Positions 53,029 to 62,426 are shown, counted from the stretch's first letter. The stretch: 64,000 bases of DNA from Alsobacter metallidurans (GCF_014636935.1 NZ_BMES01000002.1:124001-188000), one strand, 5' to 3'. Translations and numbers: made by a program. The notes: generated from the sequence alone by a model not told the origin.

Positions 53029-53102
53029 TGGCTGGGGGACCTGGATTCGAACCAAGATTAACGGAGTCAGAGTCCGCTGTTCTACCGTTGAACTATCCCC
53101 CA
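53029..53102 (-). tRNA. tRNA-Gln (anticodon CTG)
   Basis: 74 nt on the minus strand. The 7-bp acceptor stem is TGGGGGA / TCCCCCA with discriminator G and an encoded CCA. The anticodon stem GCGGA / TCCGT closes the loop CTCTGAC, giving anticodon CTG (Gln, codon CAG). T-loop TTCGAATC is normal. No integrase or attachment-site duplication is seen beside it. Confidence 0.95.
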
Positions 53103-53219
53103 ACGGGCTTCGCCGGAGAGCGCGGGGCGCGGTGGCGAGCGGCGTGTGAATAGCCGAGGGGGAGGGGGTTGGCAACCCCTACGGCGGCGAAATGGGCGGC
53201 GATTTCCGGGCGGCTGGAT

Positions 53220-54125
53220 CTAGACGCTGGCGAAGCGGTCGAGATCGGCCGCGAGGCGCTTGGCGAGTTGCGCCGCAGGGGGGCTCATCTGGCGGGCGGC
53301 CGGCGTGAGGAGGCCGATGCGCAGCTGGTTGACGCCGGGCGACGTGAACGGGCGCCACACCAGGTCGCCGTGCTCGATCTCGTGCAGGAAGCCGAGGCGG
53401 GTGAAGAACGCGATTCCCATGTTCAGCATCACGCAGAGCTTCAGCATCTGGATCGAGTTCGACAGCACCTTGGGGGCGATCGAGGCGCGGAATGCGATGT
53501 AGTCGGGATCCGCCTCGGCCGCTCGGGGCAGGGGGCCGGGCTGGGTGAAGATGTTGAAGGGCCGGGTTTCCTCAAACTCGATTTGCAGCCGGTTCGCGAG
53601 CGGGTGGTCGGGCCGCATCACGACGCCGATGGGCGCCGCAACCTCGGCGAGAAAGCGCACGGTCGGGGGAATTTGGGCGGTTACGAAGGTGAAGCCCATG
53701 TCGGCGTCACCGGCCGCCACCGCCTGCGGGATGTCGGCGGGCTGCAGCGCCAGCGCCGAATAGCTCACGGCCGGGAAATCAGCCCGAAACCGCACCAGCG
53801 CGCGGGGCAGGAAATCCACGAGCAGCGAATCCAGCGCCGCCACCGAGACATGGCCCGAGCGCGCCTCGCGCAGGTCGTCGATGTCGGCGCGCAGGCGGTC
53901 GAAATCGTGCAGCGTGCTGGTGACGTGCCGCAGCAGCAACTCGCCCGCCACCGTGAGCCGCATTCCGCCCGGCAGGCGATCGAACAGCGGCGTGCCGAGC
54001 TCGTCCTCAAGCTTCAGGATCTGCCGGTTCAGCGCGCTGGCGGCGACGTTGAGCGAAATCGCGGCCTTGCGGATCGAGCCGACGCGGGTGACTTCACGAA
54101 AATAAAACAGCGCTGCGGCGTGCAC
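53220..54125 (-). CDS. LysR-family transcriptional regulator
   Basis: 301-aa regulator. N-terminal helix-turn-helix (1-65: ALFYFREVTRVGSIRKAAISLNVAASALNRQILKLEDELGTPLFDR), then a periplasmic-binding-like effector domain (about 90-295). The next gene on the same strand is an aldo/keto reductase 69 bp upstream; co-regulation is possible. The effector is unknown. Confidence 0.92.
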   Translation of the reverse strand: MHAAALFYFREVTRVGSIRKAAISLNVAASALNRQILKLEDELGTPLFDRLPGGMRLTVAGELLLRHVTSTLHDFDRLRADIDDLREARSGHVSVAALDSLLVDFLPRALVRFRADFPAVSYSALALQPADIPQAVAAGDADMGFTFVTAQIPPTVRFLAEVAAPIGVVMRPDHPLANRLQIEFEETRPFNIFTQPGPLPRAAEADPDYIAFRASIAPKVLSNSIQMLKLCVMLNMGIAFFTRLGFLHEIEHGDLVWRPFTSPGVNQLRIGLLTPAARQMSPPAAQLAKRLAADLDRFASV

Positions 54126-54194
54126 GACGGTCCCGATGGCGTCTGCGCCGACCTGGCGCGCGGGCTCAGTGTAGCGGGACCTGCGACGGGCGCG

Positions 54195-55028
54195 CTACAG
54201 CATGTCGAGCGGCCGTTTGCGGCGCGGGGGCGGATAATCGCGGTCCAGCGCCGCGCAATCCTCCGCGTCGAGCTCGAGGTCGGCCGCGGCCCGGTTCTGG
54301 CGAACGTGCTCCAGCGTTCCGGCCTTGGGGATCGCGATCACGTCGTCGCGGCGCAGCACCCAGGCGAGCGCCACCTGGTAGGGCTTCACGCCGTGCTTGC
54401 GGGCGACGGATTGCAGCGCGCCGGTCTGGGGCAGCGAGCCCTGCTCGATCGGGCTGTACGCCATGGTGGGAATGCGCTTCTCGGCCAGACGCGGCATGAG
54501 CTCGAATTCCGGCCCGCGCCGCACGAGATTGTAGAGGATCTGGTTGGTCTGGCAGCGCGCGCCGCCCGCCTCCATCAGCTCCTCCATGTCCGACGTGTCG
54601 AAGTTGCTGACGCCCCAGCCGCGGATCTTGCCGGCGGCCTGGAGGTCCTCGAACCCCGCGATCGTCTCCTCGAGCGGAACGTCGCCGGGCCAGTGCAGCA
54701 GATACAGGTCGAGATAGTCGGTGTTGAGCCGTTTCAAGCTATTTTCGCATGCCCGCGCCATGGCCTTGCGGCCGGCGTTTTGCGGGTAAACCTTGCTGAC
54801 CAGGAACACGTCCTTACGCACGCCCTGGAGCGCCTGCGAGAGCAACTGCTCGGTCCGGCCCTCGCCATACATCTCGGCCGTGTCGACCAGCGTCATGCCG
54901 AGCTCCACGCCGAGCTGGACTGACTCGATCTCCGAGCGCCGCCGTTCGGGCTTCTCGCCCATCCGCCAGGTGCCCATGCCAAGGCTCGGAACCGTTGTTC
55001 CGTCCGGGAGCACGAGAGTGCGGATCAT
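54195..55028 (-). CDS. Aldo/keto reductase, AKR5-like
   Basis: 277-aa reductase with tetrad Asp49, Tyr54, Lys78, His111 (LVDTAEMYGEG, VSKVYP, LYLLHWPG). IAIPKAGTLEHVRQN is the NADPH-binding end. It is shorter than, and of a different subgroup from, the two reductases at 44-51 kb; it is closest in style to 2,5-diketo-gluconate/methylglyoxal reductases. The ATG at 55028 has GGAGG 6 nt upstream. Confidence 0.9.
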   Translation of the reverse strand: MIRTLVLPDGTTVPSLGMGTWRMGEKPERRRSEIESVQLGVELGMTLVDTAEMYGEGRTEQLLSQALQGVRKDVFLVSKVYPQNAGRKAMARACENSLKRLNTDYLDLYLLHWPGDVPLEETIAGFEDLQAAGKIRGWGVSNFDTSDMEELMEAGGARCQTNQILYNLVRRGPEFELMPRLAEKRIPTMAYSPIEQGSLPQTGALQSVARKHGVKPYQVALAWVLRRDDVIAIPKAGTLEHVRQNRAAADLELDAEDCAALDRDYPPPRRKRPLDML

Positions 55029-55306
55029 CGAGACCTCCGATCGTGAACGCGCCGCCGCCGCGAGCACGTGAAACTGAAACGGGTCAACTCCAACCGTCCG
55101 CCAAAGTTGCCCGATTCCGCGCCCGAGAAGCGAAGCGATGTTCCGCTATCCCGGATTTCGATGAGGCCGAGCGCTTGTGTCGGATCTATGGACGCGCGCG
55201 GCCAAGTCCAAGTCTCCGGACTGGATATGCCCGTCGAAATTGCGGGCGGGACGGAACGACACCGCGGCTCTCCGGTTTGCAGACGCACAGCAATGGAGGC
55301 CTTCTC

Positions 55307-55573
55307 ATGAGCGACATCGCGCAGTCTTTTTCCAGCGACACGAGCGCACCCACCAATGTGGGCGGGGCGGAGCGGGCGCTGTCCACCATCGGCGGCGCGC
55401 TGATCGTCATCGACGGATTGCGCAGCGGCAGCACCTGGGGCGCGTTGCGGGCGCTGGTGGGAGCGGTTCTGATAGCCCGCGGCGTCGGCGGCCACTGCCC
55501 CGCCTATGCGGCGCTCGGCATGAACACCGCCGAGGACGATACGCAGGCGAAGCGCCTCGGCGGACAGATCTGA
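55307..55573 (+). CDS. DUF2892 (YgaP-type transmembrane) protein
   Basis: 88-aa inner-membrane protein. After a polar N-terminus, NVGGAERALSTIGGALIVIDGL and LRALVGAVLIARGVGGHCPAYAALG form the two-helix DUF2892 hairpin. The conserved GHCP is present. TGGAGG lies 7 nt before the ATG. It is 7 bp upstream of the PEBP gene. Role unknown. Confidence 0.85.
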   Translation: MSDIAQSFSSDTSAPTNVGGAERALSTIGGALIVIDGLRSGSTWGALRALVGAVLIARGVGGHCPAYAALGMNTAEDDTQAKRLGGQI

Positions 55574-55580
55574 GGGCGCT

Positions 55581-56051
55581 ATGAGCTTTTTTATGACGAG
55601 CCCGTTGTTCACCAACGGGCAGGCGATCCCCGCACGGTTCACCCGCAACGGGGAAAACATCTCGCCGCCGCTGGTCATCCAGGGCGCGCCCGAGGGCACG
55701 CGCAGCTTCGCGCTGCTCGTGGAGGACTCGGACGCCGAGGGGTTCGTCCATTGGGCGGCATTCGATTTCACCGCCGAGCACCTGCTTGAGGGAGCCGGTG
55801 CGATCGAGCCGCAGATGCGGCCGCCCGGCCTCAAGCATGCGCTGAACGGCTTCGGCCGCGCGGCCTATGACGGCCCGCAGCCGCCCGGCGAGGACAGCGT
55901 ACACAACTATTACTTTCGCCTTTTGGCGCTGCCGGTTGAAACGCTGGGATCCGCGGAGGGCTGCGACGCCAGGGAGATGTGGCGCGAGGCGCGGGCCAAG
56001 CGGTTGGCGGAGGTCGATCTGATCGGCCTCTACATGGGCACGCCGCTCTAG
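55581..56051 (+). CDS. YbhB/YbcL-family PEBP protein
   Basis: 156-aa phosphatidylethanolamine-binding-protein-like protein. Motifs NGENISPPLVIQGAPEGTRSFALLVEDSDAEGFVHWAAFD and HNYYFRLLALP match the YbhB/YbcL family (ligand-pocket Asp/His). The common GPxPP segment reads GPQPPGED. No signal peptide, so cytosolic. Ligand unknown. Confidence 0.92.
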   Translation: MSFFMTSPLFTNGQAIPARFTRNGENISPPLVIQGAPEGTRSFALLVEDSDAEGFVHWAAFDFTAEHLLEGAGAIEPQMRPPGLKHALNGFGRAAYDGPQPPGEDSVHNYYFRLLALPVETLGSAEGCDAREMWREARAKRLAEVDLIGLYMGTPL

Positions 56052-56106
56052 AAGCCTGCGATTTCGTCGTATTTCGGCGTCCGCAGGCATGGACGAACGC
56101 CGATGA

Positions 56107-56158
56107 CCCTGTAATCTCGCTTCGACGCCGGCAAAAAGGCGCGAAGCGAAGAACAGGG
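56107..56158 (+). promoter_or_regulatory. Structured 5' leader that can pair with the ribosome-binding site of the TAXI gene
   Basis: Inner hairpin 56117-56149: TCGCTTCG / CGAAGCGA (8 bp), one bulged A, CGCC / GGCG (4 bp), loop GGCAAAAA. Outer helix: CCCTGT (56107-56112) pairs with ACAGGG (56153-56158), which includes part of the ribosome-binding site AGGGAG. The ATG is at 56167. The fold would hide the ribosome-binding site, a layout typical of translational riboswitches or protein-bound leaders. No known class is recognised. Confidence 0.45.
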
Positions 56159-56166
56159 AGTTGAAG

Positions 56167-57144
56167 ATGACGGAGTTTTCCCGGCGCGGTCTGGCGCGCC
56201 TGGCCGCGGGGCTGTCGATCGTGGCGATCGGCGCCACCGCCGCGCTCGCGCAGGGCCCGACCTTCTTCCGCATCGGCACCGGCGGCACCGCCGGCACCTA
56301 TTATCCGGTGGGCGGCATGATCGCCAACGCGGTATCCAGCCCGCCGAACCTGATCCTCACCGCGCAGGCGTCCAACGGCTCCGTCGCCAACATCAACGGC
56401 GTCGTGAGCGGCCAGCTTGAATCGGGCTTTACGCAAGCGGACGTCGCCGCCTGGGCCTATACGGGCACGGGGCTGTTCGAGGGCAAGCCCAAGGCCGAGG
56501 ACCTGCGCCTCATCGCCAATCTGTACCCTGAGAGCATCCACTTCGTGGCCGCCAAGAGCGCCAACGTGAAGTCGATCGCCGACCTCAAGGGCAAGCGCGT
56601 TTCGCTGGACGAGCCGGGCTCCGGCACGCTGGTTGACGCCCGCATCATCCTCAAGGCGTTCGGCCTGACCGAAGCCGACATCAAGCCCGAATACGTGAAG
56701 CCGAACCAGGCCGCCGACAAGATGCGCGACGGCTCGCTGGACGCCTTCGTGTTCGTGGGCGGCTACCCGACCAGCGCCATCGCGGAGCTCGCCGCCACGG
56801 GCGGCGGCGTCGACATCATCCCGATCATGGGGCCGCAGGTCGACGAGTTGCGCAAGCAGTACAGCTTCTTCGCCGAGGACGAGATTCCGGCCGGGACCTA
56901 CAAGGGCGCGGACGCCGCCAAGACGCTGGCGGTCGGCGCGCAGTGGGTCACCTCCGCCAAGGTGTCGGCCGACACCGTTTACGCGATCACCAAGGCGCTC
57001 TGGGCCGACAAGACCCGCGCGGCGCTCGACGCCGGCCACGCGAAGGGAAAGATGATCCGCAAGGAAACGGCGCTGGCCGGCGCGGGCGTGCCGCTGCATC
57101 CGGGCGCCGAGAAGTTCTACAAGGAAGTCGGGCTGATCAAGTAA
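56167..57144 (+). CDS. TAXI-family TRAP transporter substrate-binding protein
   Basis: 325-aa periplasmic binding protein with a signal peptide (SRRGLARLAAGLSIVAIGATAALAQ; the RR may mark Tat export). FFRIGTGGTAGTYYPVGGMIANAVS is the TAXI family signature. QTGVAY-like and SGTLVDARIIL stretches follow. The ATG at 56167 has GGGAG 6 nt upstream. It partners the fused permease encoded 136 bp downstream. TAXI ligands include glutamate and other dicarboxylates or amino acids; unknown here. Confidence 0.93.
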   Translation: MTEFSRRGLARLAAGLSIVAIGATAALAQGPTFFRIGTGGTAGTYYPVGGMIANAVSSPPNLILTAQASNGSVANINGVVSGQLESGFTQADVAAWAYTGTGLFEGKPKAEDLRLIANLYPESIHFVAAKSANVKSIADLKGKRVSLDEPGSGTLVDARIILKAFGLTEADIKPEYVKPNQAADKMRDGSLDAFVFVGGYPTSAIAELAATGGGVDIIPIMGPQVDELRKQYSFFAEDEIPAGTYKGADAAKTLAVGAQWVTSAKVSADTVYAITKALWADKTRAALDAGHAKGKMIRKETALAGAGVPLHPGAEKFYKEVGLIK

Positions 57145-57280
57145 GCTCGTCTGAAGGCGGCACGAAGCCAGCCGTCCTGCCCGGGCTCGTCCCGGGCGGG
57201 ACGCTCGAGAGATCGTGCATCGCCGCTACGGTTTGGCGGCCGACAATCTGCAATCCCCCATCGCGGCAAGAGGATCTGCC

Positions 57281-59467
57281 TTGACGACCCAAGCCATGAG
57301 CAGCCATCCCGCCGTTCTTGAAGACGATCCGCTGAAGCTCGAGGAGAAGTTCGACCCGGAAATCCATTTCCGGCCGCTGCTGCCCGCCACTGCGGTTCTC
57401 GTGGCGGGGCTGCTCTTCACGCTGTCCTGCTTCCACTACTACACGGCGGGCTTTGGCCTGCTGGCCGAGACGACGCACCGCGGCGTCCACATGGCCTTCG
57501 TGATCGGGCTCATTTTCCTGGTCTTCGCCGCCCGGGGTAGGGACCAGGACCGCATCGCCCCGCATGCGTGGTTCCGGCCCGGCGGTATCCTGCTGATCGA
57601 CTGGGCCCTGGCGCTCGCGGCCGCGGCGGCAAGCCTCTACGTGCCGTGGATTTTCCACGACCTCGCGTTCCGGGTCGGCAACCCCACCACGATGGACGTC
57701 GTGATGGGCACGGTGCTGATCGTCGTGCTGTTGGAGGCGACCCGCCGTTCGGTCGGCATCGCGCTGCCGCTGATTGCGGTCGGAATGATGATCTACGGCT
57801 ATTTCGGCCCCACGATGCCGGGCATCTTCAAGCATCCGGGCGCGACCTGGAGCGGGCTTGTCAACCACCTCTATCTCACCAGCCAGGGCGTCTATGGCGT
57901 CGCGCTCGGCGTTGTGGCGACCTACGTGTTCCACTACGTCCTGTTCGGCGTGCTGGCGACGCGCATCGGCCTCGGCAAGCTCTTCATCGATCTCGCGTCC
58001 TGGCTGGCGGGCGGCTTCGCGGGCGGGCCAGCCAAGGTGGCGATCTTCGGCTCGGCGCTGTTTGGGATGATTTCCGGCTCCTCCATCGCCAACACCGTGA
58101 CGGTGGGTTCGCTCACCATTCCGGCCATGATCCGGATGGGGTACCCCAAGCACTTTGCCGCGGCGGTGGAATCTACGGCCTCCACGGGCGGCCAGATCAC
58201 GCCGCCCATCATGGGCGCGGCCGCGTTCCTGATGATCGAGTTCCTGGGCGTGAGCTACTCGACCATCATCCTGGCCGCGATCGTGCCGGCCTTCATGCAT
58301 TTCTTCGGCGTGTTCTGCCAGGTCCACTTCGAGGCCAAGAAGAAGGGCATGCGCGGCCTGACACGCGAGGAGCTGCCCGACCCCGTCCAGACCATCCGCG
58401 AGGGCTGGCAGACCGTGATGCCGCTCGCCGTGCTGCTGCTGGTGCTGTTCAGCGGCTACACGCCATACCTGGCGGCGTTCTGGGGCATCACCGCCTGCAT
58501 GATCGTGGGCGTCGGCCGCTCGCCGCTGATCACGCTCGGCAGCTTCGCCGCCATCGTGGCCGCCACGGCGGCCGGGCTGCTCACCAAGTGGATCTTCATC
58601 GGCCCGATGGCGGCCGCCGTCGCGGCGCTGCTCGTCTGGTCCTGGCTGAACGGCCCGGAGCGGCGCGCCCGCGTGGCCGACATCGGCGACGCCTTCGTGG
58701 TCGGGGCCAAATACGCCATCTCGGTCGGCGCGGCCTCCGCCACGGTCGGCGTCATCGTGGGCGTGATCACGCTCACGGGCGTCGGCTTCAAGATCTCCTG
58801 GATGGTCACCCAGATGGCGGGGCAGATGGGCGACGCCGTGCTGTCCGTGCTGCCCGCCGGCCTGTTCACCCCGCAGGGCGCGACGCTGTTCTTCACCCTG
58901 GTGCTGACCGCGATCGTCTGTATCCTGCTCGGCTGCGGCGTACCCACCACGGCGACCTACATCATCATGGTGACGGTGGCCGCGCCGACGCTTGGCATGC
59001 TGGGCGTGGCGCCGATCGTGGCGCATTTCTTCGTGTTCTACTATGGCGTGCTCGCCGACGTAACGCCGCCGGTCGCGCTCGCCGCCTACGCGGGCGCGAG
59101 CATGGCGGGGGCGGACCCGTTCAAGACCGGCAACACGGCATTCCGGCTGGCGCTCGGCAAGGCGCTGGTGCCGTTCGTGTTCGTGTACGGCCCCGCGATG
59201 CTGATCGTCACGCAGGGTTTCACCTGGACGGATTTCGCCATCACGACCTTCGGCTGCATGGCCGGCATCGTGATGCTCTCGGCGGCGTTCAGCGCCTATA
59301 TGTTCGCGCCGCTGCGCGGCTGGGAGCGCATCCTGCTCGTGGCCGCCGCCATGCCGACGGTGGCCCCGGGCCTGCCCTCCACGCTGGTCGGCCTCGCGAT
59401 GGCGAGCCCGGTGCTGCTGCTGCAGTTGCGCAAGCGCTCGACCGCCGCCGCCGCGGTAGCCGCCTAG
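57281..59467 (+). CDS. TAXI-type TRAP transporter fused permease (DctQM)
   Basis: 728-aa membrane protein joining the small (DctQ-like) and large (DctM-like) TRAP subunits, with about 16 hydrophobic segments. The large domain includes GGPAKVAIFGSALFGMISGSSIANTVTVGSLTIP and TASTGGQITPPIMGAAAF, which are highly conserved in TRAP permeases. The TTG at 57281 is proposed because AAGAGGA lies 6 nt upstream; an ATG at 57296 lacks one. Its stop overlaps the stop of the convergent EamA gene by 2 bases. Confidence 0.92.
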   Translation: MTTQAMSSHPAVLEDDPLKLEEKFDPEIHFRPLLPATAVLVAGLLFTLSCFHYYTAGFGLLAETTHRGVHMAFVIGLIFLVFAARGRDQDRIAPHAWFRPGGILLIDWALALAAAAASLYVPWIFHDLAFRVGNPTTMDVVMGTVLIVVLLEATRRSVGIALPLIAVGMMIYGYFGPTMPGIFKHPGATWSGLVNHLYLTSQGVYGVALGVVATYVFHYVLFGVLATRIGLGKLFIDLASWLAGGFAGGPAKVAIFGSALFGMISGSSIANTVTVGSLTIPAMIRMGYPKHFAAAVESTASTGGQITPPIMGAAAFLMIEFLGVSYSTIILAAIVPAFMHFFGVFCQVHFEAKKKGMRGLTREELPDPVQTIREGWQTVMPLAVLLLVLFSGYTPYLAAFWGITACMIVGVGRSPLITLGSFAAIVAATAAGLLTKWIFIGPMAAAVAALLVWSWLNGPERRARVADIGDAFVVGAKYAISVGAASATVGVIVGVITLTGVGFKISWMVTQMAGQMGDAVLSVLPAGLFTPQGATLFFTLVLTAIVCILLGCGVPTTATYIIMVTVAAPTLGMLGVAPIVAHFFVFYYGVLADVTPPVALAAYAGASMAGADPFKTGNTAFRLALGKALVPFVFVYGPAMLIVTQGFTWTDFAITTFGCMAGIVMLSAAFSAYMFAPLRGWERILLVAAAMPTVAPGLPSTLVGLAMASPVLLLQLRKRSTAAAAVAA

Positions 59468-60417
59468 CGGCGCAGAACGAGAACGTTGCCGGCCAGCACC
59501 AGCACGAGCCCCATGGCGGCCGGCAGCGTCCAGACATAGCCCTCGAACACGGTCGAGATCGCCAACGCGAAGACCGGGAACATCACCGTGGAGTAGCCGG
59601 CCCGGGCAGCGCCGATGCGGCCGAGCAGGGTAAGGTAGGCCGCGAACGCGACCACGGACGCCACCACGGCGAGCCAGACGAGGCCGCCCAGATAGGGCAG
59701 GGTCCACTCGATCACGAAGGCGTCGCCCTTGATCCAGGCGAAGAGCCCCAGCGCGGCCGAGCCGTAGAGCATGCCCCAGGCCGAGGCCGGTATCACGGCC
59801 ACGCCCTGCCGCTGCACCCAGCTCGACAGCATGTTGCCCGAGCAGAAGAACAGGGTGCCCAGGATGCAAAGGCCAAAGCCGATCTGCGCCGACGCGCCGA
59901 AATCGGCGCTGAGCAGCCGCGGCGCGAACATCAGGAACACGCCGCCGAGCCCGAGCGCGGCCCCGGCCGCCACCCGCGGCTCGATGCGCTGGCCCAGGAT
60001 CGGCCAGGCGAGCAGCATGTTGAACAGCGACGCGGTGGAGAACACCACGGCGAGCAGGCCGGAGGGCGTGGAAAGCCCGCCATAGTAGAAACTCAGGAAG
60101 TTGCAGCCGAACAGCAAGAGCCCGAGCCCGGCGAAGCGCACATGCATGGCGGCCGGATAGGCGAGGCGCGCGCCGCTGGCCCGGGCCCAGACGAACATGA
60201 TCGCGCTCGCCAAGGCGAAGCGCCACATCACGGACACTTCCGGGCTGACGACGCCAAGCTGGTAGCGGATCGCGATCCAGCTCGTCGACCAGGCGAACAC
60301 GACGGCCGCGTAGAGGCCGAGATCGAAGCGCGACAGGGCCAGCCGCGTTCGGGGCTGGGCTGCGGGAGGCGGCGCGGAAGCGCCAAGCGGGGCGGCGGTG
60401 GTCGGAGCTGAACTCAT
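59464..60417 (-). CDS. EamA/DMT-family transporter
   Basis: 317-aa inner-membrane protein with two EamA repeats, about ten helices. Repeat 1: LYAAVVFAWSTSWIAIRYQ...FLSFYYGGLSTPSGLLAVVFS. Repeat 2: LGTLFFCSGNMLSSWVQ...AGYSTVMFPVFALAISTVFEGY. It is likely a metabolite exporter; the substrate is unknown. The ATG at 60417 is chosen because upstream codons are polar and extend toward the divergent gene. Confidence 0.9.
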   Translation of the reverse strand: MSSAPTTAAPLGASAPPPAAQPRTRLALSRFDLGLYAAVVFAWSTSWIAIRYQLGVVSPEVSVMWRFALASAIMFVWARASGARLAYPAAMHVRFAGLGLLLFGCNFLSFYYGGLSTPSGLLAVVFSTASLFNMLLAWPILGQRIEPRVAAGAALGLGGVFLMFAPRLLSADFGASAQIGFGLCILGTLFFCSGNMLSSWVQRQGVAVIPASAWGMLYGSAALGLFAWIKGDAFVIEWTLPYLGGLVWLAVVASVVAFAAYLTLLGRIGAARAGYSTVMFPVFALAISTVFEGYVWTLPAAMGLVLVLAGNVLVLRR

Positions 60418-60554
60418 GGCGGCGCAATCTATCGGCGCCGGGGCGCGCTGACTAAGCATAGCTTCTGATGCGTCCCATGCGCGCCCGTGATGCAGGCGCG
60501 CCTCAGGCGGAATCGGGTTGCGGCGTGTGCCGGGATGGGGTGTGCTCGCCCGCC

Positions 60555-61817
60555 ATGGACGAGCTATCCGATCTCCCCCAGGACGAAGAGCTGCAGCAGC
60601 CGGACCCGGTCGAAGCCGCGTTGAGGCCCGTCGCCACACTCACGGCCACGCAGGCGCGCCGGATCGCGCTCGCCGCCCAGGGTTTCGCGCGACCGCGGCC
60701 CGACGAGGCCACGCGCACGCATTTCGACGCCATGACGGCCCGGCTCGGCCTGTTGCAGATCGATTCGGTGAACGTGCTCGCGCGCGCCCATCACATGCCG
60801 GCCTATTCGCGGCTGGGCCCCTACGACGTCGGGATGCTGGACCAGGCCGCCTATGGCGGGCGGCGTCGCAAGCTGTTCGAATATTGGGGCCACGAGGCCT
60901 CGCTGATCCGCTGCGAGCACCAGCCCTTGCTGCGGTGGCGCATGGCCAGGGCCGAGCGCGGGGAGGGGACCTACACGGGCATCGCCCGCTACGGCCGGGA
61001 GCATCCCGACGCCGTGAAGGCCGTGTTGCGCGAGGTTGAAAAGCGAGGCAGACTCGCCGCACGCGACCTCGGCGAAGAGCGGGGCGCCGGAACGTGGTGG
61101 GGATGGAGCGACACCAAGCGGGCGCTGGAGTGGCTGTTCTGGGCCGGCCTGGTCACCACCGCGACGCGGCGCGGCAATTTCGAGCGCGTCTACGATCTCA
61201 CCGAGCGCGTTCTGCCGCGCAAGGCGCTGGACGCGCCGACGCCGAGCGAGCCGGACGCGCATCGCGAACTCCTGCGCATCGCCGCCCGGGCGCTCGGCGT
61301 CGCGACCTCGCAGGACCTGCGGGACTATTTCCGCCTTGGCCCGTCAGCCTCCGCACGCCTTCCCGAACTGGTCGAGGAAGGCGCGCTGCTGCCGGTCGCC
61401 GTGAAGGGCTGGAAACAGCCGGCCTATCTTTCATCCGACGCCCGCAAACCGCGCGCCGTGGCCGCGCAGGCCGTCGTTTCGCCGTTCGATCCGCTGCTCT
61501 GGCACCGAAGCCGCACCGAGCGGCTGTTCGGCGTCCGTTACCGCATCGAGATCTACACGCCCGCGCACAAGCGCGAGCACGGCTACTACGTGCTTCCCTT
61601 TCTGCTCGGCGACCGCATCGTCGGCAGGTTCGACCTCAAGGCCGATCGGGCCGCCAAGCGCCTCATCGTGCAATCCGCCCACCTGGAGGCGGGCCAGCAA
61701 CCCGGCCCCGTCGCGGAAGCGGCCGCCGACGAGCTCCACCGGCTGGCCGCCTGGCTCGGGCTGTCCACCATCGAGGTAAAGCCCAAGGGCGACCTTGCAG
61801 CCCACATCGCGCTCTGA
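60555..61817 (+). CDS. YcaQ/AlkX-type winged-helix DNA glycosylase
   Basis: 420-aa member of the HTH_42 (AlkZ/YcaQ) family, repair glycosylases that excise bulky or crosslinked N-alkyl bases. The catalytic QxD motif of the YcaQ/AlkX branch is present: Gln68-Ile-Asp70 in LLQIDSVNVLARAHHMPAYSRLG. FEYWGHEASLI, RALEWLFWAGLV and FDPLLWHRSRTERLFGVRYRIEIYTP are family blocks. The ATG at 60555 is chosen by alignment to the family N-terminus; upstream in-frame starts exist. It acts in the cytoplasm on DNA. Confidence 0.9.
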   Translation: MDELSDLPQDEELQQPDPVEAALRPVATLTATQARRIALAAQGFARPRPDEATRTHFDAMTARLGLLQIDSVNVLARAHHMPAYSRLGPYDVGMLDQAAYGGRRRKLFEYWGHEASLIRCEHQPLLRWRMARAERGEGTYTGIARYGREHPDAVKAVLREVEKRGRLAARDLGEERGAGTWWGWSDTKRALEWLFWAGLVTTATRRGNFERVYDLTERVLPRKALDAPTPSEPDAHRELLRIAARALGVATSQDLRDYFRLGPSASARLPELVEEGALLPVAVKGWKQPAYLSSDARKPRAVAAQAVVSPFDPLLWHRSRTERLFGVRYRIEIYTPAHKREHGYYVLPFLLGDRIVGRFDLKADRAAKRLIVQSAHLEAGQQPGPVAEAAADELHRLAAWLGLSTIEVKPKGDLAAHIAL

Positions 61818-61870
61818 CCGGATTGCAACTTTCCCCAACCGGCCTCGTTGGACGGCGAACAGGAGGCTGC

Positions 61871-62359
61871 ATGAACGCGCTTCTCGGCGCTTCGGTGATC
61901 CCGTTCGAGGACCTGCTCTGGCGGCTCGGCGCGGCCGCGCTGTTCGGCATGCTGCTCGGGATCGACCGCGAAATCCGCGGCAAGTCCGCGGGCATCCGCA
62001 CGCACATGCTGGTGGCGCTCAGCTCCGCGACCACCATGCTGATCGCGCTCGAGCTGTTCGAGGAGTTGTCCGGCGCGGGCAAGAGCCCGGATCCGACCCG
62101 CGCCATCCAAGGCCTCGCCCAGGCGATCGGCTTCATCTGCGCCGGCGTGATCTTCGTGGCCCGCGGCAATGTCCGGGGCCTCACCACGGCGGCCAGCCTG
62201 TGGATGACGAGCTCGGTCGGCATGGCGGCGGGCGCGGGCATGAACCGCATCGCGGTGACGGCCGTGGTGCTGGCTCTGCTGATCCTCACGGTGCTCTGGG
62301 TCGTCACGCGGGCCTTCGAACCCTGGCGAAAAGCTGACGGCGGCGACCGGGACGACTGA
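61871..62359 (+). CDS. MgtC/SapB-family membrane protein
   Basis: 162-aa inner-membrane protein with four to five helices. LGAAALFGMLLGIDREIRGKSAGIRTHMLVALSSATTM and GVIFVARGNVRGLTTAASLWMTSSVGMAAGAG are the conserved MgtC blocks. It lacks the C-terminal ACT-like domain of Salmonella MgtC, so it is of the short form. AGGAGG lies just before the ATG. Members relate to Mg2+ stress and ATP-synthase control; the role here is not known. Confidence 0.92.
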   Translation: MNALLGASVIPFEDLLWRLGAAALFGMLLGIDREIRGKSAGIRTHMLVALSSATTMLIALELFEELSGAGKSPDPTRAIQGLAQAIGFICAGVIFVARGNVRGLTTAASLWMTSSVGMAAGAGMNRIAVTAVVLALLILTVLWVVTRAFEPWRKADGGDRDD

Positions 62360-62426
62360 TCCGCGCCCTTGACCGACGCAGCGACGGCTTGTCTCTTTGC
62401 GGACATCGGATCGCAAGGGGGCGCGG

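Noticed and set aside
53029-53102. tRNA-Gln as an integration site for a genomic island.
   Set aside because: No integrase gene and no repeat of the tRNA 3' end is visible in the window.
57137-60427. A minus-strand open frame of about 1,100 codons across the TRAP permease and EamA genes.
   Set aside because: Low-complexity Arg/His/Gly translation with no domains, antisense to the TRAP permease and out of frame with EamA.
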